Assembly (NCBI RefSeq): GCF_007828725.1
Contig: NZ_VIUW01000001.1
Span: forward strand, 186,001-250,000
Direction: 5' to 3'
Source: Marihabitans asiaticum
GTDB taxonomy: Bacteria; Actinomycetota; Actinomycetes; Actinomycetales; Dermatophilaceae
DNA: 64,000 bases
The translations under genes and the position numbers were made by a program. Each line of letters begins with the position of its first letter. Position 1 is the first letter of the stretch. This document shows positions 52,911 to 61,480 of this stretch, in pieces. Below the pieces are notes generated by a model that did not search any database, was not told the origin of the DNA, and saw only the letters and a program-made list of their open reading frames with translations.

Positions 52911-54421
52911 GTGCCGATCCGTCGCGGGGCGCCGAAGGTCTGCTCGTCGCCGGTACGACCTCGGACGCGGGCAAGAGCGTCATCACGACCGGCCTGTGCC
53001 GCGCCCTGGCCAGGCGGGGGATCGACGTCGCCCCCTACAAGGCGCAGAACATGTCGAACAACTCCATGGTCTGCCTCGGCCCGGACGGGCAGCCCGCAGA
53101 GATCGGGCGTGCCCAATGGGTGCAGGCGCTCGCGGCGGGGGTCGAGCCCGAGCCGGCGATGAACCCCGTGCTCCTCAAGCCCGGCAGCGACCGGACGAGC
53201 CACGTCGTCGTCATGGGCCGGCCGGCCGGCTCGGTCAGCTCGGCCGACTGGACGAGCGGCCGGGCCCACCTCGCCCGGGCGGCGCACGCCGCCTTCGATG
53301 ACCTTGCAAGCCGGCACGACGTCGTCGTCGCCGAGGGGGCCGGCTCGCCGACCGAGATCAACCTGCGCGACGGCGACTACGTCAACCTCGGGCTGGCCCA
53401 GCACGCCGGGCTGCCCGTCGTCGTCGTCGGTGACATCGACCGTGGGGGAGTCTTCGCCGCGATGCACGGCACCCTTGCGCTGCTTGACCCTGAGGACCAG
53501 CGACTCGTGAGCGGCTACGTCGTGAACAAGTTCCGCGGCGATCCCGGCCTCCTCGCCCCAGGCCTGCGCACCCTCGAGCGGGTCACCGGCCGCCCGGTCT
53601 ACGGGGTGGTCCCGCACGACGAGAGCCTGTGGCTGGACTCCGAGGACGCGCTCGACATCGCCGCCCGTCGTGTCGAAGGGGTCGACGCCCGCCGGGTCGT
53701 CGTGATCCGCCTGCCCCGCATCAGCAATGTCACCGACGTCGACGCGCTCGGGCTCGAGCCCGACCTGGACGTGACCTTCACCGGCGACCCGCGAGATATC
53801 GACGACGCAGACCTCGTCGTCCTCCCCGGCACCCGCGCCACGATCGCCGACCTTGCCTGGCTGCGCCGTCGCGGTCTCGACACCGCGATCGTCGCCCACG
53901 CCCGGCGCGGGCGCCCCCTGCTCGGGATCTGCGGCGGGTTCCAGATGCTCGGCCGCGAGATCGCCGACCCGGACGGGGTGGAGGGCAGGCCCGGTGCCGC
54001 CGTCACCGGGCTGGGACTGCTCGACGTGCGCACCGACTTCGTCGCCGAGAAGACCCTGCGCCTGCCCGCCGGTGAGGCGCTCGGCGCCCCGGCGTCCGGC
54101 TACGAGATCCACCACGGGCGGATCACGCTCGGAGGTGGCGAGGACTTCCTCGGCGGAGCACGCCAGGGCGCGGTCTACGGCACGATGTGGCACGGCAGCC
54201 TCGAGGGAGACGCCTTCCGCCGGGCCTTCCTCGCGACGACGCTCGACCTGCCACCGTCGGCTGTGTCCTTCACCGCGGCCCGGGACGCGCGCCTTGACCG
54301 GGCCGGCGACCTCGTCGAGACCCACCTCGACGTCGACGCACTGCTCGACCTCGCCCGTGGCGGTCCGCCGCGCGACCTCCCGACCCTGCGCTCCTGCCTC
54401 GTCCCGGCGGGGGCGTCATGA
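52907..54421 (+). CDS. cobQ: Cobyric acid synthase
   Basis: The 504-residue enzyme amidates the b, d, e and g side chains of the corrin ring with glutamine and ATP. The N-terminal DTBS-like domain has LLVAGTTSDAGKSVITTGLC and APYKAQNMSNNSMVC. The C-terminal class I amidotransferase domain has LLGICGGFQMLGREIADPDG with the nucleophilic cysteine and GYEIHHGRITLGG with the histidine. Length is normal. ATG overlaps the cobF stop; its own stop overlaps the cobK ATG. Confidence 0.95.
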   Translation: MSADPSRGAEGLLVAGTTSDAGKSVITTGLCRALARRGIDVAPYKAQNMSNNSMVCLGPDGQPAEIGRAQWVQALAAGVEPEPAMNPVLLKPGSDRTSHVVVMGRPAGSVSSADWTSGRAHLARAAHAAFDDLASRHDVVVAEGAGSPTEINLRDGDYVNLGLAQHAGLPVVVVGDIDRGGVFAAMHGTLALLDPEDQRLVSGYVVNKFRGDPGLLAPGLRTLERVTGRPVYGVVPHDESLWLDSEDALDIAARRVEGVDARRVVVIRLPRISNVTDVDALGLEPDLDVTFTGDPRDIDDADLVVLPGTRATIADLAWLRRRGLDTAIVAHARRGRPLLGICGGFQMLGREIADPDGVEGRPGAAVTGLGLLDVRTDFVAEKTLRLPAGEALGAPASGYEIHHGRITLGGGEDFLGGARQGAVYGTMWHGSLEGDAFRRAFLATTLDLPPSAVSFTAARDARLDRAGDLVETHLDVDALLDLARGGPPRDLPTLRSCLVPAGAS

Positions 54422-55152
54422 GTGTCCTGCTCCTCGGGGGCACCAGCGAGGCGCGCGAGCTCGCCGCGCTCCTCGTCGAGCGCGACATCCCGGTCCTCAG
54501 CTCGCTCGCCGGCCGGGTCGCCCGCCCCCGCCTGCCGGCCGGTCCGGTCCGGATCGGTGGCTTCGGAGGGGTCGACGGGCTGCGGTCGGCCCTCGCCGAC
54601 CACGACCTCGTCGTCGACGCCACTCACCCCTTCGCCCGAGGCATGAGCGCGAACGCCGAGGCCGCCTGCCAGAGCGAAGGGGTGCCCCTCCTGCGTCTCG
54701 AGCGGCCCGGCTGGGCCGTTCGGCCGGGGTGGGAGGTCGTGCCCACCCATGAGGCGGCCGCCGCGCGGGCCTCCCGGGCGGCGGCGCCGCTGCTCACCGT
54801 TGGCCGGCAGGAGCTCGCGCGCTATCTGCCCGCGCTCGAGAGGTCGTCCGTCCTCGCCCGGGTCGTCGACGACCCGGACCTGACCCTGCCGCCCACCTGG
54901 CGGGTCGTGCTCAGCCGCGGCCCGTACACCCTCGACAGTGAGCTCGAGCTGATGCGCGAGCACGGCACCGATCTGCTCGTGACGAAGAACTCCGGCGGGA
55001 CCTACACCTGGCCGAAGATGGCCGCGGCCGAGGATCTCGGGGTGCCCGTCGTCGTCATCGCCCGGCCGGCGCCGACCGCAGCTGTCCCCGTGGTCGACTC
55101 GGTCACCGACGCCCTGGCCTGGGTGCAGCACCGGATCGAGCCGCAGTCATGA
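54418..55152 (+). CDS. cobK: Precorrin-6A reductase
   Basis: The 244-residue NADPH enzyme reduces precorrin-6A. It starts MSVLLLGGTSEARELAALLV, the family's dinucleotide-binding beginning. Further marks are DHDLVVDATHPFARGMSANA, VLSRGPYTLDSELELMREHG and DLLVTKNSGGTYTWPKMAAA, the last being the strongly conserved TKNSGG region. It is coupled by 4-base overlaps to cobQ before and cobU after. The presence of cobF and cobK together indicates the aerobic pathway. Confidence 0.93.
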   Translation: MSVLLLGGTSEARELAALLVERDIPVLSSLAGRVARPRLPAGPVRIGGFGGVDGLRSALADHDLVVDATHPFARGMSANAEAACQSEGVPLLRLERPGWAVRPGWEVVPTHEAAAARASRAAAPLLTVGRQELARYLPALERSSVLARVVDDPDLTLPPTWRVVLSRGPYTLDSELELMREHGTDLLVTKNSGGTYTWPKMAAAEDLGVPVVVIARPAPTAAVPVVDSVTDALAWVQHRIEPQS

Positions 55153-55706
55153 GGGTCCTCGTCACCGGCGGCGTCCGCTCGGGCAAGTCCGCGCACGCGG
55201 AGCGCCTGCTCGACGGCGCGGGCGCGGTGACCTACGTGGCACCGGGGCCGACGACGCAGGAGGACTCGGACCCGGACTGGGCGGCGCGGATCCTCGCCCA
55301 TCAGAGGCGTCGACCGGACACCTGGACCACCCTTGAGAGCCGGGACCTGCCCGGTGCTCTCGGTACCCCGGGACCGGTCCTCCTCGACTGCCTCGGCACC
55401 TGGCTCACCGGGCACCTCGACAGCGCCGGACTCTGGGACGCGCCGTCCGAGGTCGTCCGCGGCGCGGTCCGCCGCCAGCTGGCTGCGGCGGTGCAGGTGC
55501 TCGCCGAGCGTCCTCGGCAGCCGGCTGACAGCGCCGACAGAGACGTCGACCTCGTCCTCGTGACGAACGAGGTGGGCCTCGGAGTGGTCCCCGAGCACCG
55601 CTCCGGGCGGCTCTTCCGCGACCTCCTGGGCGAGGTCAACCAGGTCATCGCGGGCGAGTGCGACGAGGTCCACCTCGTCGTCGCCGGCCGCGTCCTCATC
55701 CTCTGA
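55149..55706 (+). CDS. cobU: Adenosylcobinamide kinase / guanylyltransferase
   Basis: The 185-residue bifunctional enzyme phosphorylates adenosylcobinamide and attaches GMP. The P-loop is VTGGVRSGKSAHAERLLDG. Other family points are RILAHQRRRPDTWTTLESRD (the guanylylated histidine is in HQRRRP), LLDCLGTWLTGHL and LVTNEVGLGVVPEHRSGRLF. It ends GECDEVHLVVAGRVLIL. It is the last gene of the riboswitch 1 operon; the ATG overlaps the cobK stop. Confidence 0.95.
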   Translation: MRVLVTGGVRSGKSAHAERLLDGAGAVTYVAPGPTTQEDSDPDWAARILAHQRRRPDTWTTLESRDLPGALGTPGPVLLDCLGTWLTGHLDSAGLWDAPSEVVRGAVRRQLAAAVQVLAERPRQPADSADRDVDLVLVTNEVGLGVVPEHRSGRLFRDLLGEVNQVIAGECDEVHLVVAGRVLIL

Positions 55707-55807
55707 CAGGTCGCGAACCCCCTTCGCTCGGCCCGTCAGTACTCCCCCTTCGTCCCTCCGGAGGACGGCCGCGGCGTCCGAGTGAGGCCTCGGTATGCTC
55801 GCCTCGT

Positions 55808-56016
55808 TGCTGGTTCGAGCGAGCGCCCTGGGCGCGAGGTCGAGGCAAGAGGGAAGCCGGTGCGAGACCGGCACTGCCCCGCAGCGGTGAGTGGGAACGA
55901 CCGTCGTCAACGAGCACTGGGACAGCCCCGGGAAGCGACGACCAGTAGGTGCCGACCTGGCGTGCCCGCGAGTCCGAAGACCTGCCAGCGCACCGGACCC
56001 CGCCCGGGGTCTGGTG
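55808..56016 (+). promoter_or_regulatory. Cobalamin riboswitch 2 with attenuator-like hairpin, upstream of btuF-like gene
   Basis: The aptamer shows TGCTGG (55808-55813) facing CCAGCG (55985-55990), GAGGGAAGCCGGTGCGAGAC then CGGCACTGCCCCGCAGCGGT, and the 3' mark GCGAGTCCGAAGACCTGCC. A strong 11-base-pair hairpin follows at once, CACCGGACCCC (55991-56001) with GGGGTCTGGTG (56006-56016), but without a T-run. About 100 more bases precede the gene. Transcription attenuation is likely but inferred. The rest of 55707-55807 holds two CCCCCTTCG 9-mers and nothing gene-like. Confidence 0.92.
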
Positions 56017-56114
56017 GTCCGAGGCCTCGTGGGAGGGCCGACGCCAGGCAGCTGATGCTCGGGCATGCCCACCTCCTCGGATCGCGTCACCGACCGATCT
56101 CGCGAAGGAGAGAC

Positions 56115-57131
56115 ATGTCGACCATCCAGCCCCGTGCGCGCCGCGCCGCGCTCATCCTCACCGCCACCGCCGGGGTGGCTCTCGCCGGCTGCGCCGGGCC
56201 TCCCGACTCAGGAGACGCCTCGAGCAGCACCAGCGGCGCCGCCAGCTCTAGCGCCGCCGAGTACCCGGTCGAGGTCGAGAGCTGCGGGCACACCTCGACG
56301 GTGAAGCAGGCCCCGACGAAGGCGATCACCCTCAACCAGGGGGCGACCGAGGTCATGCTCGCCCTCGGACTCGAGGACTCGATGGCCGGCACCGCCTACC
56401 TCGACGATGCCGTCGCCCCGCGGTGGAAGACCGCCTACGAGAGCGTACCCGTGCTCGCCAAGGAGTACCCCAGCCACGAGAAGATCCTCGCGACCGACCC
56501 CGACTTCGTCTACGCGTCGTACGGCAGCGCCTTCGAGGACAAGGTGGCCGGCACCCAGGCCGAGCTGGACGCCGACTCGGTCGCCTCCTACCTCTCCCCC
56601 TTCGGCTGCGACGACAAGGCACAGCGCCCCGATCCCTCCTTCGACGCGGTCTGGGACGAGGTCGACGAGGTCGCGGAGGCCTTCGGCGTCGAGGACCGCG
56701 CCGAGCAGATCCGCACCGACCAGCAGGCAGTCCTGGAAGAGGTCAAGGACGTCGCGAAGGGCAAGACCGTCCTCTGGTACGACGGCGGCACGAAGACGCC
56801 GAACGTCGGTGCGGGCGGGGGTTCGCCGCAGGTCGTCATGGATGCGATCGGGGCGACGAACATCTTCGCCGACCTCGAGGGGGGTTGGGGTGAGGGCAGC
56901 TGGGAGCAGGTCGTCGAGGCCGACCCGGACGTCATCGTCCTCGCCGACGCGGCGTGGGACTCCGCGAAGGACAAGCGCGCGCACCTGGAGTCCGACCCGG
57001 CTTTGACGAAGCTCAATGCGGTCCAGGACAGTGCCTTCATCACCGTGCCCTTCTCCGAGACGACCGCAGGCGTGCGGCTCGCCGACGGCGTGGCCTCGGT
57101 CGCCGACCAGGTCGAGCAGCTGCGGCGGTGA
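56115..57131 (+). CDS. btuF: Periplasmic-type B12/corrinoid-binding lipoprotein (BtuF-like)
   Basis: The 338-residue protein is an ABC substrate-binding protein. It has a lipoprotein signal with lipobox ALAGC (cysteine near residue 23), a serine/alanine linker, and the FecB/BtuF fold with KAITLNQGATEVMLALGLED and DPDFVYASYGSAFEDKVAGT. The tail is SFITV-like DSAFITVPFSETTAGVRLAD. A riboswitch in front and permease and ATPase genes behind mark the ligand as cobalamin or a precursor rather than a siderophore. ATG 56115 has AAGGAGAG upstream. The stop overlaps the permease GTG. Confidence 0.9.
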   Translation: MSTIQPRARRAALILTATAGVALAGCAGPPDSGDASSSTSGAASSSAAEYPVEVESCGHTSTVKQAPTKAITLNQGATEVMLALGLEDSMAGTAYLDDAVAPRWKTAYESVPVLAKEYPSHEKILATDPDFVYASYGSAFEDKVAGTQAELDADSVASYLSPFGCDDKAQRPDPSFDAVWDEVDEVAEAFGVEDRAEQIRTDQQAVLEEVKDVAKGKTVLWYDGGTKTPNVGAGGGSPQVVMDAIGATNIFADLEGGWGEGSWEQVVEADPDVIVLADAAWDSAKDKRAHLESDPALTKLNAVQDSAFITVPFSETTAGVRLADGVASVADQVEQLRR

Positions 57132-58207
57132 GCACTGCCGGGACGTCCCTGACGCAGCGGCGGTGGCGTGAGCGCCCACGGGTGCTGCTCGTCCTCGCCC
57201 TGGTCGGCTGCGTCACGCTGCTCGTCAGCGCGGTGCTCGCGCTCGGGGTCGGGTCGGTCCCCGTCGCCCCACACGCCGTCGTCGACGTCGTGCTGCAGCG
57301 GATGGGCGCCGACGTCCCGGCTGAGGTCCTCGCGGACCGGATCGTCTGGGACCTGCGGATGCCGCGCGTCCTCGGGGCCGCCGCCGCGGGGACCGCGCTC
57401 GCCGGCTGCGGAGCGGTGCTGCAGTCGCTCACCCGCAACGATCTCGCTGACCCCTACCTCCTGGGCATCGCCAGCGGAGCCCAGGCCGGGGCGGTGAGCG
57501 TCATCGTCCTCGGTGTCGGGGTGGGCGGGCTGGCCGGGGCCGCGGCACTCACCGTGGCCGGTTTCGCCGGGGCGCTCGCAGCGCTCATCGCCGTCCTCGC
57601 CCTCGCGGCCGGTCGCTCCGGCGAGCTGAGCCCGGTCCGGGTGGTGCTCGCCGGGGTGGTCGTCGCGTACGTGTCGTCGGCCTACTCCTCGCTCGTCGTT
57701 CTCGCCGGCGACGGCGACGCCGCTCGCCGGGTGCTCAGCTGGACGCTCGGGTCCTTCGCCGGGATCCGGTGGACCTCGGCGGCGGTTCTCGTCGTCGTGG
57801 CGCTGCTCTCCGTGGTCGCCTTTGTCGCGGTGGCCGACGCCCTCGACGCCTTCGCCTTCGGTGAGTCCGCGGCTCGCTCGCTGGGCGTCCCGGTGAGCGC
57901 GATGCGCTGGGCCCTCATGGTCGCGACGGCGCTGGTCACGGCCGGTGTCGTCGCTCAGGTCGGCGCGATCGGCTTCGTCGGGCTCGTGGTGCCCCATGTC
58001 GCCCGGCTGCTCGTCGGACCCCGCCACCGCCTGCTCCTGCCCGCCTCGGCGTTGATCGGGGCGATCCTCATGGTCTGGGCGGACACGGTCGCGCGCTCGG
58101 TCGTCGAGGGGTCAGAGGTGCCCGTCGGCGTGATCACCGCGCTCGTGGGCGCCCCCTTCTTCGCCTGGCTGCTCCGCCGCGGCTCCGGGCAGGGGGTCGC
58201 CGGATGA
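57128..58207 (+). CDS. btuC: Corrinoid ABC transporter permease (FecCD/BtuC family)
   Basis: The 359-residue membrane protein has about ten helices. FecCD marks are RIVWDLRMPRVLGAAAAGTA, LAGCGAVLQSLTRNDLADPY-LLGIASGAQAGA and QVGAIGFVGLVVPHVARLLV, the last being the loop that contacts the ATPase. It forms the translocation pore for corrinoid entry. GTG 57128 overlaps the btuF stop (GTGA) and its own stop overlaps the ATPase ATG. Substrate is assigned from the riboswitch and cob neighbours. Confidence 0.92.
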   Translation: MSTAGTSLTQRRWRERPRVLLVLALVGCVTLLVSAVLALGVGSVPVAPHAVVDVVLQRMGADVPAEVLADRIVWDLRMPRVLGAAAAGTALAGCGAVLQSLTRNDLADPYLLGIASGAQAGAVSVIVLGVGVGGLAGAAALTVAGFAGALAALIAVLALAAGRSGELSPVRVVLAGVVVAYVSSAYSSLVVLAGDGDAARRVLSWTLGSFAGIRWTSAAVLVVVALLSVVAFVAVADALDAFAFGESAARSLGVPVSAMRWALMVATALVTAGVVAQVGAIGFVGLVVPHVARLLVGPRHRLLLPASALIGAILMVWADTVARSVVEGSEVPVGVITALVGAPFFAWLLRRGSGQGVAG

Positions 58208-58977
58208 GGCTCGAGATCGACGAGGTCGGGGTCCGGATCGGCGACGCCGTCCTGCTGGACGCGGTGAGCCTGGCACCCCGGCCTGGCCGGGTCACCGGGG
58301 TCCTCGGACCGAACGGGTGCGGCAAGACCACCCTGCTGTCCGTGGTCGGCGGTGTGCGCCGCCCGACGAGCGGCCAGGTCCGTCTCGACGGGGAGGACCT
58401 GCACGCGATGAGGGGTCGTCGGCGCGCGCGGACGCTGGCCCTGCTCGAGCAGGAGGCGAGCACGACCCTGCCGCTCACCGCCCGTGAGGTCGTCGCGACC
58501 GGGCGCATCCCGCACCGCTCGCTGCTGGCCCCGGCGGACCGGGAAGGCGGCGCGGTCATCAGCGCCGCGCTCGCGACCGTCGACGCGACCCAACTCACCG
58601 ACCGCCTGTGGACGAGCCTGTCGGGCGGTGAGCGTCAGCGGGTTCACCTCGCCCGCGCCCTGGCCCAGGAGCCGTCGGTGCTCCTCCTCGACGAGCCGAC
58701 GAACCATCTCGACCTCGCCCACCAGCTGACCTTCCTCGAGCGGGTACGCGAGCTGGGCCTGACGACGCTCGTCTCGTTGCACGACCTCAACCTCGCCGCG
58801 GCCTTCTGCGACGACGTCGTCGTGCTGCGCGCCGGCCGGGTCCGCGGTCTGGGGCCGGTCGAGGAGGTCCTCACGGCCGATCTCGTCCGCGAGGTCTACG
58901 ACGTCGAGGTGACCGTCGAGCCGCACCCGCGGCGGGAGCACCCGGTGATCCGGTGGGACGGTCCGGTGACGGCATGA
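58204..58977 (+). CDS. btuD: Corrinoid ABC transporter ATPase (BtuD-like)
   Basis: The 257-residue ATPase has Walker A GPNGCGKTTLLS, signature LSGGERQRVHLARALAQEP, Walker B VLLLDEPTNHLDLAH and the switch histidine in LVSLHDLNLAAAFCDDV. It powers the BtuF/BtuC-like importer. The usual FepC-type C-terminal tail (VEEVLTADLVREVYDVEVTV) is present. It is coupled to btuC upstream, and its stop overlaps the ATG of the ferredoxin-like gene by four bases, joining that gene to the same operon. Confidence 0.93.
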   Translation: MRLEIDEVGVRIGDAVLLDAVSLAPRPGRVTGVLGPNGCGKTTLLSVVGGVRRPTSGQVRLDGEDLHAMRGRRRARTLALLEQEASTTLPLTAREVVATGRIPHRSLLAPADREGGAVISAALATVDATQLTDRLWTSLSGGERQRVHLARALAQEPSVLLLDEPTNHLDLAHQLTFLERVRELGLTTLVSLHDLNLAAAFCDDVVVLRAGRVRGLGPVEEVLTADLVREVYDVEVTVEPHPRREHPVIRWDGPVTA

Positions 58978-59708
58978 CCACGGGCGAAGGGGTGAGCCCG
59001 GGCGACGGGGTCACCGGCGGTCGGTCTGTGGAGGTCCTCGTCGGTATGTCGGTCGCCGAGATCGCGTCGCGCCGTGACCTCGCCGCAGCGGCGCGACGTC
59101 GCGGCGCCGAGGTCGCCTACCTTCAGCACGGGGACCCCTCGCTCGGCGCGGCGCTCGCGCGGGCGGTAGACGGCGGCGCCAGCGAGGTCCGGCTCGTCGG
59201 GGTCGACCTCGCGGGATCAGCGCCCGGGGTGTCCTGGCTGCGTCGGGTGGTCGCGCACTGGACACGGACCTGGTCCGGCGACCCGGTCCTCGTGGCGGTA
59301 GCCGAGCGTCACGCCGTCGACCTCGCCGACGAGATCGGGATCGACGAGCGGGTCGCCTCTGCACGTCCGCTCACCGGTCGGGAGGCGGGGCTGACATCGG
59401 TGGCGTGGGAGCGGGTGCCGAGCCACCGCCATCAGGTCTTCGTCTGTCGCGGTCCACGGTGTGCCGCGGCTGGGGGAGCGCAGACCCAGCGCGCGATCGT
59501 GGCCGCGCTGGCCGAGCGGGGTCTGGGTGACGACGACGTCCTCGTCACCGTCACCGGGTGCCAGTTCCCGTGCAACCATGCACCGCTGGTCTCGGTCCAG
59601 CCCGACGACGTCTGGTACGGGCGGGTGGATCCGGCCGCTGCGGGGCGCGTCGTCGCCGAGCATCTCGTCGACGGCGTCCCGGTCGCGGAGCACCGGCTCC
59701 CGCGCTGA
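58974..59708 (+). CDS. CbiX-like / (2Fe-2S) ferredoxin-like fusion protein
   Basis: The 244-residue protein starts at ATG 58974. Residues about 18-130 loosely resemble a sirohydrochlorin-chelatase CbiX half (VEVLVGMSVAEIASRRDLAA, LGAALARAVDGGASEVRLVG). Residues about 145-244 form a thioredoxin-like [2Fe-2S] domain: HQVFVCRGPRCAAAGGAQTQ supplies two cysteines and VTVTGCQFPCNHAPLVSVQP the other two. In B12 operons such fusions may handle cobalt or an electron for corrin reduction; the actual role is unproven. It is translationally coupled to the importer ATPase. 38 bases separate its stop from the convergent cobD. Confidence 0.75.
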   Translation: MTTGEGVSPGDGVTGGRSVEVLVGMSVAEIASRRDLAAAARRRGAEVAYLQHGDPSLGAALARAVDGGASEVRLVGVDLAGSAPGVSWLRRVVAHWTRTWSGDPVLVAVAERHAVDLADEIGIDERVASARPLTGREAGLTSVAWERVPSHRHQVFVCRGPRCAAAGGAQTQRAIVAALAERGLGDDDVLVTVTGCQFPCNHAPLVSVQPDDVWYGRVDPAAAGRVVAEHLVDGVPVAEHRLPR

Positions 59709-59747
59709 GTCGCGATCGCCGCCGGGGCCATAGAGACGTCCGGGTCG

Positions 59748-60713
59748 TCAGTGGTCGGGGACGGTGCCGGCCCGCGCGACGACCTCCGCCAGGCTGGCGC
59801 AGACAAGGGCTGCGACGAGCCCGACCCGGCGCGTGATCCGGACGGCGGCGGTGATGTCGTCGGCCGTCGGGGGGCGCCCGGACCCCAGGACGGCGCGGTG
59901 CTCGACGACGCCACCGGGGTAGTGGTTCGTGCCGCCGAGACGGACCCCCAGTGTGCCGGCGACGGTGGCTTCGGGGATCCCGGCGTTCGGGCTCGGATGG
60001 CTCCTGGCATCTGCCCGCCAGGTCGCCCACGCAGCCGGGGCGCGGGGCGGCGCGGCGGCCATGACGAGGAGGCCGGTGAGTCGGGCGCCGGGCAGGTTGA
60101 GCAGGTCGTCGAGCCGGGCGCTGGCCCAGCCGAAGCGGGCGTAGCGCTCCGAGCGGTAGCCAACCATCGCGTCGAGGGTGTTCGCGGCGCGGTAGGCGAG
60201 CAGGCCGGGCACGCCGGCCAGGGCGCCCCAGACGAGAGGCGCGACGACGGCGTCCGAGGTGTTCTCGGCAAGGGTCTCGACGGTGGCGCGGGCGATGCCG
60301 TCAGTGTGGAGCGCCCCGGTGTCACGGCCGACGATCCGGCCGACCTGGCGGCGGGCGTCCTCGAGCTCGGGCGCTTCGCCGTGCTCAGCGCGGGCGAGTG
60401 CCTTCTGCGCCGCCAGTGCCTCCCGCTCGAGGCTGCGGCCGCCGAGGACCACCCAGGTCACCGCGGCGGTCGCGACCCCCTTCGCGATGGGTCGTCCACG
60501 GCAGGCCCGCTCGGCGGCGACGCCCACCGCCGCGGACCCGCCGACGATCAGCCCGGTGTAGACCGCGCCGCGGGCCCGGGAGTCCGCGTAGACCCTCCCT
60601 TCGAGGGCTGCGGCCAGCCGGCCGAGGCCCGCGACCGGGTGACCGCGCCGAGGGTCGCCGAGCAGCCGGTCGGCGAGGTACCCGGCGAGGAGCCCGGCAG
60701 CCCGGGCGCTCAC
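59748..60713 (-). CDS. cobD: Adenosylcobinamide-phosphate synthase (CbiB/CobD)
   Basis: The 321-residue membrane enzyme attaches aminopropanol phosphate to adenosylcobyric acid. It starts at GTG 60713 (VSARAAGLLAGYLADRLLGD-PRRGHPV) and has GRIVGRDTGALHTDGIARAT, ETLAENTSDAVVAPLVWGAL and SHPSPNAGIPEATVAGTLGV with the conserved P-N-A-G. The start overlaps the cobS stop (GTGA). The longer frame to 61571 is a shadow. Its 3' end faces the ferredoxin-like gene. Confidence 0.93.
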   Translation of the reverse strand: MSARAAGLLAGYLADRLLGDPRRGHPVAGLGRLAAALEGRVYADSRARGAVYTGLIVGGSAAVGVAAERACRGRPIAKGVATAAVTWVVLGGRSLEREALAAQKALARAEHGEAPELEDARRQVGRIVGRDTGALHTDGIARATVETLAENTSDAVVAPLVWGALAGVPGLLAYRAANTLDAMVGYRSERYARFGWASARLDDLLNLPGARLTGLLVMAAAPPRAPAAWATWRADARSHPSPNAGIPEATVAGTLGVRLGGTNHYPGGVVEHRAVLGSGRPPTADDITAAVRITRRVGLVAALVCASLAEVVARAGTVPDH

Positions 60714-61480
60714 GCGAGGCCGACGAGGACTGCGGCGAGACAGGCCTCGATGCTCGCGCCGAAGACATCGCCGTTCACCCCACCGAGTCGGCGCACGACC
60801 CGTCGCAGCAGCACGACGACCACGGCCAGACCGACGAGCATCGCGAGCGCACCACGCCACCACGGCCACCCGGCCCACGCAGCGAGGGCGGTGAGCACGA
60901 GGGCCGCGAGCAGCGATCCGGCTACGGCTGCCCATCGGGCCACGCTCTCGGTGTAGATACGCCCGATGCCTTCGACCTCGGCGGCCGGGACCCCGCGGGA
61001 GCAGCAGAGCAGCAGAGCGGTCCGGGAGAGGCAGACGGCGACGCCGGCGACGACCGCCGAGCGGTAGGGGTGCGACGAGCCCGCGATCGAGGCGAAGGCG
61101 GCGGCCTGGGTCCCGAGGACGAGCAGGGTCGCGGCGACCCCCGCGGGGCCGGAGGTACTCGTGTGCATGACGGCGAGGCTGCGCTCGCGGTCGTACGAGG
61201 CGGTGAGACCGTCTGCCACGTCGGAGAGCCCGTCGATGTGCAGGCACCGGGTGCCGAGCGCGAGGGCGGTGACCGCGAGCAGGCCGGTCACCCCGGTGCT
61301 GAGCCCCACGAGCTGGCCACCGGCGACGACCAGCGTCACCGCGAGGCCGAGGGGGAGCACGGCAACGGGCGAGACAAGCATCGCCACGCCGGTGCGTTGC
61401 CGGTCCACCGTCGACGGCGGCGGCATCGGCACGACGGTGAGCGTGCCCACCGCGAGGCGCCAGCCGTCGCGGACGATCAC
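60710..61480 (-). CDS. cobS: Adenosylcobinamide-GDP ribazoletransferase
   Basis: The 256-residue membrane protein joins adenosylcobinamide-GDP and alpha-ribazole in the last step. It has about six helices, TRCLHIDGLSDVADGLTASY (the conserved H-x-D-G-L-x-D-x2-D site), HTSTSGPAGVAATLLVLGTQ and near the end RRLGGVNGDVFGASIEACLA. Length is as usual. The GTG start overlaps the cobT stop, and its own stop overlaps the cobD start, so cobT-cobS-cobD form one coupled run. Confidence 0.94.
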   Translation of the reverse strand: MIVRDGWRLAVGTLTVVPMPPPSTVDRQRTGVAMLVSPVAVLPLGLAVTLVVAGGQLVGLSTGVTGLLAVTALALGTRCLHIDGLSDVADGLTASYDRERSLAVMHTSTSGPAGVAATLLVLGTQAAAFASIAGSSHPYRSAVVAGVAVCLSRTALLLCCSRGVPAAEVEGIGRIYTESVARWAAVAGSLLAALVLTALAAWAGWPWWRGALAMLVGLAVVVVLLRRVVRRLGGVNGDVFGASIEACLAAVLVGLA

